From Nitrospira sp. (lineage in GTDB: Bacteria > Nitrospirota > Nitrospiria > Nitrospirales > Nitrospiraceae), in contig CP092079.1 of assembly GCA_022226955.1 (NCBI GenBank), positions 2,507,043 through 2,571,042 of the forward strand: 64,000 nt of DNA, read 5' to 3'. Positions 18,693 through 25,959 of the stretch are shown here, one piece after another. The position numbers and the translations under genes are program-made. The notes under the pieces are model-generated. The model was not told the DNA's origin, did not search any database, and worked only from the letters and a program-made list of their open reading frames with translations. The stretch's first letter is position 1. Each line of letters begins with the position of its first letter.

Positions 18693-19199
18693 GTGAAGCT
18701 TGGCAGTTTCGAAGCCATCGTTCGAGCGCTCAACGACGCCAGCGTCCGATATCTCGTCGCCGGTGGGCTTGCGGTGAATGCCCATGGTTATCTGCGTTTT
18801 ACCAAGGATGTCGACTTTGTTATCCAGTTGATTCCGGACAACGTCGCTCGGGCATTTGTCGCGCTCGGAACACTTGGATATCTGCCGGTCGCGCCAGTCA
18901 CAGTTGAGCAATTTGCCGATCGAGCGACGCGTGAGGGCTGGATACGCGAGAAGAACATGCAGGTCTTGCAACTCTGGAGCGACCGTCATCGTGAAACATC
19001 CATTGACATTTTCGTCCATGAGCCTTTTCCGTTTGAGGAGGAATACGCCAAAGCGTTGCTCAAGCCCTTGTATGGGACCATTGAAGTTCGGTTTGTCAGT
19101 ATTCCTACGCTGATTGTCATGAAGGAAGTGGCAGGCCGAGAGCAGGATCGGATCGATATCGAACACTTGCGCATGAGGCTGGAAGATGATGCCAGATAA
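18693..19199 (+). CDS. Nucleotidyltransferase-fold protein (AbiEii/MNT-like), first gene of a two-gene cassette
   Basis: 168 residues from a GTG preceded by GGAGA. The frame is open from 18624. The polymerase-beta-type signature is VAGGLAVNAHGYLRFTKDVDFVI, where the usual GS becomes GG and the DxD metal-binding pair is DVD, followed by ETSIDIFVHE. These features match small AbiEii/DUF6036-type nucleotidyltransferases, often toxin components of type IV-like toxin-antitoxin or abortive-infection pairs. Its end overlaps a 64-codon gene by 14 bases. The pair is enclosed by a 44-bp direct repeat of the upstream gene's 3' end, which suggests acquisition as a mobile cassette. Confidence 0.75.
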   Translation: MKLGSFEAIVRALNDASVRYLVAGGLAVNAHGYLRFTKDVDFVIQLIPDNVARAFVALGTLGYLPVAPVTVEQFADRATREGWIREKNMQVLQLWSDRHRETSIDIFVHEPFPFEEEYAKALLKPLYGTIEVRFVSIPTLIVMKEVAGREQDRIDIEHLRMRLEDDAR

Positions 19200-19380
19200 T
19201 AAGCCGCCTCTGTCGGAATTCGACTGGCGTATAACCAGCTTCGAGGGCGCGCGCCGCGAGCAACTCAACCGTTGGGCGCACTTGCCGTTAGAGCAGATTC
19301 TACTGGCCATCGAGGAAATGCAGGACATCGCTCAGGCCTTTGGGACAGCGCCAGCTGATGGGTATGAGGTGCATCGCTAG
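19186..19380 (+). CDS. Small protein overlapping the nucleotidyltransferase, putative partner
   Basis: 64 residues (a second ATG three bases on is an equal candidate). It is mostly helical by composition, with SEFDWRITSFEGARREQLNRW and LPLEQILLAIEEMQDIAQAF, and no signal peptide or membrane segment. The 14-base overlap with the upstream nucleotidyltransferase implies coupled translation. By analogy with two-gene nucleotidyltransferase modules it could be the antitoxin or a regulator. I do not recognise the family, so the role is inferred from context only. Confidence 0.6.
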   Translation: MMPDNKPPLSEFDWRITSFEGARREQLNRWAHLPLEQILLAIEEMQDIAQAFGTAPADGYEVHR

Positions 19381-19412
19381 TCATGCTCCTCTTCTAGTTC
19401 ATGACTCATCTC

Positions 19413-19456
19413 GCCAGCGAAGAGCGTATCCAACAAGCTAAACGTCGCGTATCGGA
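19413..19456 (+). repeat. 44-bp direct repeat, right copy (orphan 3' end of the TPR gene)
   Basis: Perfect copy of 18427-18470. Here it has no gene upstream in frame, but it continues as a TPR-gene-like tail (DKIQSKQSAQ) to a TAG at about 19486-19488. It looks like the displaced original 3' end of the TPR gene, left behind when the cassette at 18.5-19.4 kb inserted. Confidence 0.95.
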
Positions 19457-19985
19457 CAAGATACAGTCTAAGCAATCTGCTCAGTAGTCGTATCTGCTTC
19501 GCCCGTATAACAAGAGCGATACGCACTTGTTTCGTTGCATCAATAAAAGACCGTAATCCACCTGATTAATTTGTATTACATGCTTATAGCTAATCTACAT
19601 CAGGTATTCTAAGTAATTTCAAAGACATAATTTCTTGAGAGTCGGATGAGGTCTTGTCATATGACGTGGGCAAGTCTCCGGTTGAGGTGCTTAAGCGAAG
19701 ATCGGCCGTCCGTTTTCCGTTCAGTTGAAATTGAAAAGATGCCAATTCTCGGCATCTTTGGGCGGATTGCGGAAGAGAGGGTCGTGATCGGCCAAGAATG
19801 CATCAATTGCTGATTTATTCTAACTTGTTGATTTTCAGAGAGGTGATGGTACGTTCATTTTTAACACTGACCGGCATTAAACCTGCTAGAGCACTGGTAG
19901 GCGCCAACGAGAGCGCCTCGGGTAGCAAGAAGAAGCAGCGTGTGAGAGTGGGCGGTCAGTGAACCATCAACCAGGAGGCAGTACG
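19457..19985 (+). promoter_or_regulatory. pilA upstream region with hairpin and candidate sigma-54 site
   Basis: About 500 bases without a gene. A perfect nine-base hairpin (AAAGATGCC, seven-base loop, GGCATCTTT) lies at 19735-19759 and could end transcription from upstream. An AT-rich segment at 19540-19630 contains an inverted repeat, ACCTGAT (19560-19566) with ATCAGGT (19599-19605). A GG-N10-GC pair at 19873-19886 (CCGGCA...CCTGCT) resembles a sigma-54 -24/-12 element about 100 bases before pilA. pilA genes are often sigma-54 dependent, but this match is weak and unproven. Confidence 0.35.
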
Positions 19986-20609
19986 ATGTTTAAGGCATTG
20001 CGTAAACAAGAGGGTTTTACCCTCATCGAGTTGATGATCGTTGTGGCGATCATCGGCATCTTGGCGGCCATCGCCATTCCGAACTTCCTGCAGTATCAGA
20101 TGAAGTCGCGGCAGTCTGAGGCCAAGACGAACCTGATGGCCATCAAGACGTCTAACGTGGCTTGGCAAGGTGAGCGTGGCTGTTACGCGAGCGTTACCGT
20201 TTGGCCTGTAGCAGCAGCGCCGTCAGCGACTTTAAATTCTACGCCTGTGACCTGGTTCCCAGGTGGGGCGGGCCCTCTTGTCACGACTCCGGCCGCTCCT
20301 GGTTGGTGCATTAACCCCGGTGGCGCCAGTGTCGCGACCTTTGCGGATATTGGCTTCCAGCCAGCCGGCAACGTCATATATCAGTATGCAGCTGATACTT
20401 ATGCTGCAGCCCATACGTCGTGCATGGGACCAACTTTGACCCCTGCGGCGTTGATCACTCCAGCGACGGGAGTTTCTGCGGGTGTGACTGCAGGCGGGTT
20501 CAGAGCGACGGCTACAGCTAACTTGGATGGAGCTTCTGCTCCCGTTTTCTCTGTCTGGTCATCGGCCGATAGCACAGGCTCGCAAGACTGCACACCAGGT
20601 GTGTTCTAA
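19986..20609 (+). CDS. pilA: Type IV major pilin PilA
   Basis: 207-residue class IVa prepilin. A short basic leader ending in Gly (MFKALRKQEG) precedes the cleavage site and the hydrophobic N-terminal helix FTLIELMIVVAIIGILAAIA, with Glu at position +5 of the mature protein. The globular part is Ala/Gly/Thr-rich with four cysteines (GCY, GWC, TSC, QDC), enough for two disulfides. The ATG at 19986 has GGAGG eight bases upstream. It is processed by PilD, assembled by the pilus machine, and retracted by the PilT/PilU encoded at 5-7 kb. An ABC-type pil operon follows. Confidence 0.93.
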   Translation: MFKALRKQEGFTLIELMIVVAIIGILAAIAIPNFLQYQMKSRQSEAKTNLMAIKTSNVAWQGERGCYASVTVWPVAAAPSATLNSTPVTWFPGGAGPLVTTPAAPGWCINPGGASVATFADIGFQPAGNVIYQYAADTYAAAHTSCMGPTLTPAALITPATGVSAGVTAGGFRATATANLDGASAPVFSVWSSADSTGSQDCTPGVF

Positions 20610-20637
20610 GCACTAGTCGGATTCCGTGCAAATAGAG

Positions 20638-20669
20638 GGTTCCACCGGCTGGAGACAGTCGGTGGGACC
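20638..20669 (+). terminator. Strong hairpin between pilA and the downstream pil operon
   Basis: A 13-bp stem (20638-20650 with 20657-20669, two G-U pairs) closes a six-base loop, 28 bases after the pilA stop. No T-run follows. It may partly terminate or stabilise the pilA transcript, so that pilin is made in excess of the ABC genes downstream. Confidence 0.6.
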
Positions 20670-20699
20670 TCGTGCTTTGAGGAGGTGTATAGTTTTCCC

Positions 20700-21629
20700 A
20701 TGTCTGTTCGACCTCTCTCCGTTTCATCAGACCACTCACTTTCCCCTGTTCTTGTGAAGTTGGTTTTCCCTGTGATCCTTACAACATTGGCTTGTCTCCT
20801 TGGACTCTCGGCCTATCTCCAGCAAGATCTGGATCGTCGTGCTGATCGACTGACAGGGAAAATAGAAGAACTGGCGCAACTCCCACGTGGTGAACTCCTG
20901 AAACCAGCTTTGTTGGGCTATCACCATCTGGGGGCGGATGTTCTCTGGCTGAGGACGCTTCAGATCCTTGGGAAGAAGAAAAATTCTATAGATGAGCATG
21001 TGTGGCTCTATCATGCGATGGATGTAATCACTACTCTCGATCCCCTCTATGCATACGTCTACTATGTGGGAGGAGTGATTCTAACTGATTTGGCAGGGCG
21101 AGTTGATTTGAGTAACCAGCTGTTGGAGAAAGGGCACGCTGCGAATCCAAACGAATGGAACTTACCGTTTCTGCTGGGATACAACCACTACTTCGTTTTA
21201 AACGAGCCGGCGAAGGGCGCTGACTACATTAGTCGCGCGGCAAAGATTCCTGGTGGTCCTGGATTTCTCCCGGGGTTGGCGACTCGGATGTATGCAGAAT
21301 CGGGGAACCCCAATGTGGCGCTGCAATTTCTTGAGGCAATGTGGAGAGAGAATCCGGACATTGCCGTGCGGGAGAAGCTGGAGGCGCGGGTAAAAGAAAT
21401 CATGATCGAGCGGGATCTCAGGCATCTCGAAGAGGCGATTCAGCGCTATCATCAGGTAGAAGGAAAATCGCCAAAAACGTTGTCTGACCTGGTCTTGTCC
21501 GGCATACTGCAGGCAATTCCAGATGAGCCGTTCGGCGGAACGTACAACATGGATGCTCAGACAGGAGAGCTTTCAAGCAGTAGCCATCCCAAACGACTTA
21601 AAGTTTTCAGGTTGGACAAGGGCCTCTAA
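20700..21629 (+). CDS. PilG-like TPR membrane protein with a pseudopilin-like C-terminus
   Basis: 309 residues from the ATG at 20700. A GTG at 20685 is possible but lies inside the GAGGAGG ribosome-binding site. One transmembrane helix near residues 20-40 (VKLVFPVILTTLACLLGLSAYL) is followed by helical, TPR-like repeats (YAYVYYVGGVILTDLAGR, NPNVALQFLEAMWREN). The last 60 residues resemble the C-terminus of GspG-type pseudopilins (AIQRYHQVEGKSPKTLSDLV, then DEPFGGTYNMDAQTG). Its position before an ABC ATPase and permease matches Myxococcus pilG-pilH-pilI, which are needed for pilus assembly. That equivalence is inferred from order. Confidence 0.65.
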   Translation: MSVRPLSVSSDHSLSPVLVKLVFPVILTTLACLLGLSAYLQQDLDRRADRLTGKIEELAQLPRGELLKPALLGYHHLGADVLWLRTLQILGKKKNSIDEHVWLYHAMDVITTLDPLYAYVYYVGGVILTDLAGRVDLSNQLLEKGHAANPNEWNLPFLLGYNHYFVLNEPAKGADYISRAAKIPGGPGFLPGLATRMYAESGNPNVALQFLEAMWRENPDIAVREKLEARVKEIMIERDLRHLEEAIQRYHQVEGKSPKTLSDLVLSGILQAIPDEPFGGTYNMDAQTGELSSSSHPKRLKVFRLDKGL

Positions 21630-22595
21630 ATGAATTCTATTGTCGATCAGGTTGTCCAGATTCAAATGCTGAGCAAGATTTTTCGTGTCGGGTTTTGGGG
21701 GCGGCGTGTCACGGCCGTGGATCAATTGTCATTGGACGTTCGGCGGGGGGAAGTCTTCGGTTTTCTCGGACCCAATGGAGCAGGGAAAACGACCACGATT
21801 AAGATGCTGATGGGGCTGATCTATCCCACGAGTGGATCGGCCTCAATCTTTGGCCATCCGGTGGGTGATCCGGCCGCGAAAGCCAAGCTTGGCTTCCTTC
21901 CCGAGTCTCCCTATTTCTATGACTATCTGACCAGCCGGGAATTTCTCAGCTTCTATGGCCATCTGTTTGGGCTCTGGGGAGTCGCTCTGAATAAGCGCGT
22001 GGATGAGTTGCTTGAGCTGGTAGGCATGACGCACGCGCGAGATCTTCAGCTTCGCAAATTCTCCAAGGGCATGCTGCAGCGGGTGGGAATCGCGCAGGCC
22101 TTGATCAACGATCCTGAGCTGATAGTGCTGGATGAACCGATGTCCGGGCTCGATCCGATCGGGCGGAAAGAAGTGCGCGACCTTATTTTTCGTCTCAAGG
22201 AATCAGGCAAGACGGTCATGTTCAGTTCGCACATTTTGCATGATGCGGAGCTGCTTTGTGATCGAGTCGCCATGATCATGAAAGGCCGATTGGTGGCTTG
22301 CGGACAGGTATCCGAGTTAATCCAGCAGGGAACCACGCAAGAAGTGGAGATGGTTGTCGATCGGCTCTCATCAGAAGGGTTGGAGCATTTGCGTGTCTTG
22401 GCAACGAGGGTGGTGTTGAATGGGGAGCGAGTTATGGTTGTGTTGAGTAGCCAGCGTCAGGTCGATGAGTCTCTCGAAATTATTCGGGCGGCTCGTGCCA
22501 AGCTGGTCTCGCTGACTCCTCATAAGGCATCGCTGGAAGATCTGTTTATTCGCGAAGCCAAAGGCGTGCAGTTACCTGTGGAGGCGCGGGTATGA
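21630..22595 (+). CDS. ABC transporter ATPase, PilH-like
   Basis: 321-residue ABC ATPase of the CcmA/NatA type. Walker A GPNGAGKTTT, Q-loop region LGFLPESPYFYDYLTS, signature FSKGMLQRVGIAQAL, Walker B LIVLDEPMSGLDP, H-loop FSSHILHDAE. A C-terminal extension of about 80 residues is typical of this class. The ATG follows the upstream stop without a gap, and the end overlaps the permease gene by four bases, so the three genes form one operon. It energises the membrane partner encoded next. The transported substrate is unknown. In Myxococcus the equivalent pair supports pilus export. Confidence 0.85.
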   Translation: MNSIVDQVVQIQMLSKIFRVGFWGRRVTAVDQLSLDVRRGEVFGFLGPNGAGKTTTIKMLMGLIYPTSGSASIFGHPVGDPAAKAKLGFLPESPYFYDYLTSREFLSFYGHLFGLWGVALNKRVDELLELVGMTHARDLQLRKFSKGMLQRVGIAQALINDPELIVLDEPMSGLDPIGRKEVRDLIFRLKESGKTVMFSSHILHDAELLCDRVAMIMKGRLVACGQVSELIQQGTTQEVEMVVDRLSSEGLEHLRVLATRVVLNGERVMVVLSSQRQVDESLEIIRAARAKLVSLTPHKASLEDLFIREAKGVQLPVEARV

Positions 22596-23353
22596 AAGTC
22601 CTATCGATCGCGCTGAATACATTCCGTGAAAATCTTCGCGATAAGCTGCTGTATAACCTTTTGGTGTTTGCGCTGCTCATGATCGGAAGTTCGTTGCTGC
22701 TAATGCGGCTGACATTGGGAGAGTTTCATCGATTGCTATTGGACGTGGGGTTGGGAAGCATCAATATTTTCAGCGTCTTGATCGCTATTTTTGTGGGAAT
22801 CGGCCTGGTGAACAAGGAAATCGAAAAGAAAACGATTTATACGATCGTGTCCAAGCCGGTTGCGCGGTATGAGTTTCTTCTGGGAAAGTTCGCGGGGCTG
22901 ACCATCACCCTGTTCGTCAACATTGCCATTATGACGGCGAGCTTGCTGGCGGTCTTGGCGGTGCAAGATGTGCCTGTAGAGGCAGTATTGTTCAAGGCGA
23001 TTGGGTTGATTCTTCTTGAGTGCATGGTGGTGATGGCGGTGGCGCTGCTGTGCTCCACCTTCACCAGTGCGACGCTCAGCGCGATCTTTACCCTGGCTAC
23101 CTACGTGATTGGCCATCTTACGGCCGATCTCAAGACTTTCGGGGAGAAGATGGATGAAGGGATGCGCGCGGTAGTGACCGGACTGTATTATATCCTGCCG
23201 AATTTAGAGCGGTTCAATCTCAAGGGGAATGTGATTCATCATATCGAGGTGTCCGGTACCGATCTTGGGCTCATTGTGGCGTACGGTTTAACCTATGTTG
23301 CATTCCTGCTGATGTCTGCGAGTCTCATCTTCCAGCGTCGCGATTTTCGTTAG
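22592..23353 (+). CDS. ABC-2 type permease, PilI-like
   Basis: 253 residues with six predicted membrane segments (for example LLYNLLVFALLMIGSSLLLM, INIFSVLIAIFVGIGLV, ITLFVNIAIMTASLLAVLAV and a C-terminal LIVAYGLTYVAFLLMSASLI). The EKKTIYTIVSKPVARYEFLLGKF segment after the second helix is typical of ABC-2/NosY-like permeases. It overlaps the ATPase gene by four bases (ATGA). It forms the transmembrane half of the transporter linked to pilA. Confidence 0.85.
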   Translation: MKVLSIALNTFRENLRDKLLYNLLVFALLMIGSSLLLMRLTLGEFHRLLLDVGLGSINIFSVLIAIFVGIGLVNKEIEKKTIYTIVSKPVARYEFLLGKFAGLTITLFVNIAIMTASLLAVLAVQDVPVEAVLFKAIGLILLECMVVMAVALLCSTFTSATLSAIFTLATYVIGHLTADLKTFGEKMDEGMRAVVTGLYYILPNLERFNLKGNVIHHIEVSGTDLGLIVAYGLTYVAFLLMSASLIFQRRDFR

Positions 23354-23473
23354 TTCGGGTCTTACCAACGCTATTCTCTACTTGCAAAGACAATGCGTCC
23401 AAGGTATTGATGGAGTGCATGTAGTATGTGCATGCGATAGTCAATGCATAGCGTTTCGAGACAAGTTGAACCT

Positions 23474-24592
23474 ATGAATATTCCTCTCCTCGACCTTAAA
23501 GCCCAATTTCAGCCGCTTCGTGACGAGATCATGGCGGCGGTTCAAACGGTCTGCGACGAACAGGGCTTTATCCTCGGTCCGCGTGTAGCAGCCTTTGAGG
23601 AGTCTCTGGCCAAGTATGTTGGAGCCCGCTACGCCATCGGTTGTGCTTCTGGCAGCGATGCGTTGCTGCTCTCGCTCATGGCGATGGGGGTGAGGCAAGG
23701 CGACGAAGTCATCACGGTCCCGTTTACATTTTTTGCTACGGCTGGTGCTGTGTCTCGACTGGGTGCAAAGCCGGTCTTTATCGATATCCAGCCGGATACG
23801 TTCAATCTCGACCCTGCGCAACTCGAACGCGCAGTGACGTCTCGCACCAAAGCGATTATTCCCGTTCATCTGTTCGGGCAGTGCGCCGATATGGCGGCGA
23901 TCAATCTGATTGCCAAAGCAAAGGGGCTGCCTGTCATCGAAGATGCTTGTCAGGCCATCGGGGCCGGGCAGGGTGGGAAACGCGCTGGGGTGTTGGGAGA
24001 TACTGCCTGTTTTAGCTTTTTCCCCTCGAAGAATCTTGGCGGGTTTGGCGACGGCGGGATGATCACAACCAACGATCAAGGACTCGCGGATGCGCTGGCA
24101 ATGCTGCGCGTGCATGGCAGCCGGGTGCGCTATCTCCATGAGGCGATCGGGATTAACAGCCGGCTGGATGCGTTGCAAGCTGTCGTGCTCGCTATCAAGC
24201 TCAAGTATCTCGATCAATGGGCCGAAGGCCGCCGGCGCAATGCTGCTCGGTACGATCAGCTATTTCGAGAGGCGGGTGTGCTGGATCGCGTGACATTGCC
24301 GCCGACGAGGGCGGGTAATTTTCATGTCTACAATCAGTACACGGTGCGGGTCTCGAAGCGCGACGAACTTCGGGCTCATCTGAAAGAGAAGGGTGTCGGG
24401 ACCGAGATCTATTATCCACTCCCGATGCATTTGCAGAATTGTTACCAAGATCTTGGCTATCGGAAGGGAGCCTTTCCCGTATCCGAACGAGCCGCTGAAG
24501 AAGTCATGTCCCTTCCCATCTATGCCGAACTCAGCGACGCCCAATTGACCTACGTGGTTGAGATGGTTGCCGACTTTTTCAAGCGCCAATAG
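23474..24592 (+). CDS. DegT/DnrJ/EryC1/StrS sugar aminotransferase
   Basis: 372 residues from the ATG at 23474 (MNIPLLDLKAQ). An earlier in-frame ATG at 23444 lacks support. PLP enzyme that aminates keto-sugar nucleotides for surface glycans. Motifs are GCASGSDALLL, VPFTFFATAGAV, PVHLFGQCADM, VIEDACQAIGA, and the Schiff-base lysine in FFPSKNLGGFGDGG. INSRLDALQAVVL and the C-terminal YPLPMHLQNCY are also typical. Product specificity (for example WecE- or PglE-like) cannot be read. It follows the pil operon after a 120-base gap and may serve pilin or LPS glycosylation. Confidence 0.88.
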   Translation: MNIPLLDLKAQFQPLRDEIMAAVQTVCDEQGFILGPRVAAFEESLAKYVGARYAIGCASGSDALLLSLMAMGVRQGDEVITVPFTFFATAGAVSRLGAKPVFIDIQPDTFNLDPAQLERAVTSRTKAIIPVHLFGQCADMAAINLIAKAKGLPVIEDACQAIGAGQGGKRAGVLGDTACFSFFPSKNLGGFGDGGMITTNDQGLADALAMLRVHGSRVRYLHEAIGINSRLDALQAVVLAIKLKYLDQWAEGRRRNAARYDQLFREAGVLDRVTLPPTRAGNFHVYNQYTVRVSKRDELRAHLKEKGVGTEIYYPLPMHLQNCYQDLGYRKGAFPVSERAAEEVMSLPIYAELSDAQLTYVVEMVADFFKRQ

Positions 24593-24767
24593 GCCGCATC
24601 CTCAAGATTTTCGCTCATCTTTGTTCTGCCAGGCTGGTCAACGCCCGACGCCTCTGCCCGTTCGTTGAGCCATGCACTATGAGGCAACGAAAGTCTGCTG
24701 CAGATGCAACAGGCACAAGGCGCAGTTTCATTCCAAGACGACGGCTAAGAGAAGATAGGAGATTGTG

Positions 24768-25781
24768 ATGAAATATGTATCGATCCTTCTTACAGCTCTA
24801 ATTGGCTCTGGGCCGATGTTCGCTGGAGCGACGGAGTTTTCTCCGCGTGAGATTTATGACATGACGTCCCCGGCAGTGGTGATGGTGATGGGGCATTCCG
24901 ACAGTGGAAAGGGCGGCACCGGCGGAACGGGCTCGATCATCCAGGTCGACGGTGTTGTTCTGACGAACGCGCATGTGGTTATTGAAGAGAAAACGGGGAA
25001 ACCCTACCCGCGTCTGTCTGTCTTCTTGAAGCCGGCTCGCGTGAGTGGGGATACCAAAGCTGACTTGGCCCGCATGGCGCGCGCCAAGCTGGTGGCCTAT
25101 TCTGCTCCGTTGGATTTGGCGTTGCTCAAACTCGAAGGTGTTGCTGCTCCGCTTCCGGTCATCGATCTGAGCGATTCGGATCAGACACAGATCGGCGACC
25201 GCGTGATTGCGATCGGTCACCCCGAGCAGGGAGGGTTGTGGACTCTGACCACAGGAGTGATCAGCGCGGAAGTGGACAATTTCAATGGTGTGAAGGGCAA
25301 ACATGTGTTTCAAACGGAGGTCGGGCTGAACCGGGGGAATTCCGGCGGTCCGCTTATCGATAGCGCTGGGCATATGATCGGGGTGAATACGGCAATCGCT
25401 CGCGTCGCATCCGATGGCATGCCGATCGCCAGTATCAGCTTTTCATTGAAATCTGCGGTTGCCAGGCAATGGCTGCGCGAGCAGAGTGCGGCCACCGGCC
25501 AGATACCTGCTTCATCCATGCTGGCTCCGCATGCGGCGGCGGCTCCCTCAGTTTCAGTTCCAATGCAGCCGCCTATTCCGGTTCCTCGCCCAGCTCCCTC
25601 CCAGAATCCAGCTCCCAAGGCGGCAGGCCCTAGGAGCCAGGCGATGCCCGTTCAGCCGTCTCATACACCTCCCGTGCCCCGCGCCTATAACTTAGGCGAT
25701 CTGGTCAGCGAGCGAAGCAAGGCCGAAGCCGATCTAGATGGGATGATGTCCGAGATGCGTGGGCGCATGAAGGAACGGTAG
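24768..25781 (+). CDS. Exported trypsin-like serine protease (S1C/DegP-type), no PDZ domain
   Basis: 337 residues with a signal peptide (about 1-20). The chymotrypsin-fold triad is visible: His in LTNAHVV, Asp in APLDLALLKLEG and Ser in LNRGNSGGPLI. After the protease domain comes a Pro/Ala-rich, probably disordered segment (about residues 245-310, with PIPVPRPAPSQNPAPK). A short helical tail (SERSKAEADLDGMMSEMRGRM) replaces the PDZ domains of DegP/DegS. The second of two adjacent starts (GTG ATG) is chosen. AGGAGA precedes it. A periplasmic quality-control or processing role is inferred. Confidence 0.85.
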   Translation: MKYVSILLTALIGSGPMFAGATEFSPREIYDMTSPAVVMVMGHSDSGKGGTGGTGSIIQVDGVVLTNAHVVIEEKTGKPYPRLSVFLKPARVSGDTKADLARMARAKLVAYSAPLDLALLKLEGVAAPLPVIDLSDSDQTQIGDRVIAIGHPEQGGLWTLTTGVISAEVDNFNGVKGKHVFQTEVGLNRGNSGGPLIDSAGHMIGVNTAIARVASDGMPIASISFSLKSAVARQWLREQSAATGQIPASSMLAPHAAAAPSVSVPMQPPIPVPRPAPSQNPAPKAAGPRSQAMPVQPSHTPPVPRAYNLGDLVSERSKAEADLDGMMSEMRGRMKER

Positions 25782-25901
25782 GCGCGCGTCTGGCTCAGGA
25801 GTGTTCACCGTGGAGCCAGCGGTGGATCGAGAAAAGCGGAGCGCTCGTGCTCTTGGAGGCCGTGGTCAGCCGGGAGCGCCAGATCGAGTACTACTAAAAG
25901 A

Positions 25902-25935
25902 ATCGGGGAGACGCGCAGGATGCGCGCTCCCCGAT
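25902..25935 (-). terminator. Rho-independent terminator of the ilvD operon
   Basis: Inverted arms ATCGGGGAG (25902-25910) and CTCCCCGAT (25927-25935) are extended by a GC-rich inner stem. Read leftward, the hairpin is followed by TTCTTTTAG, a short T-run suited to ending transcription of the leftward ilvD operon. Confidence 0.75.
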
Positions 25936-25959
25936 ATCACGCCCGCAATGGTCGATGGG

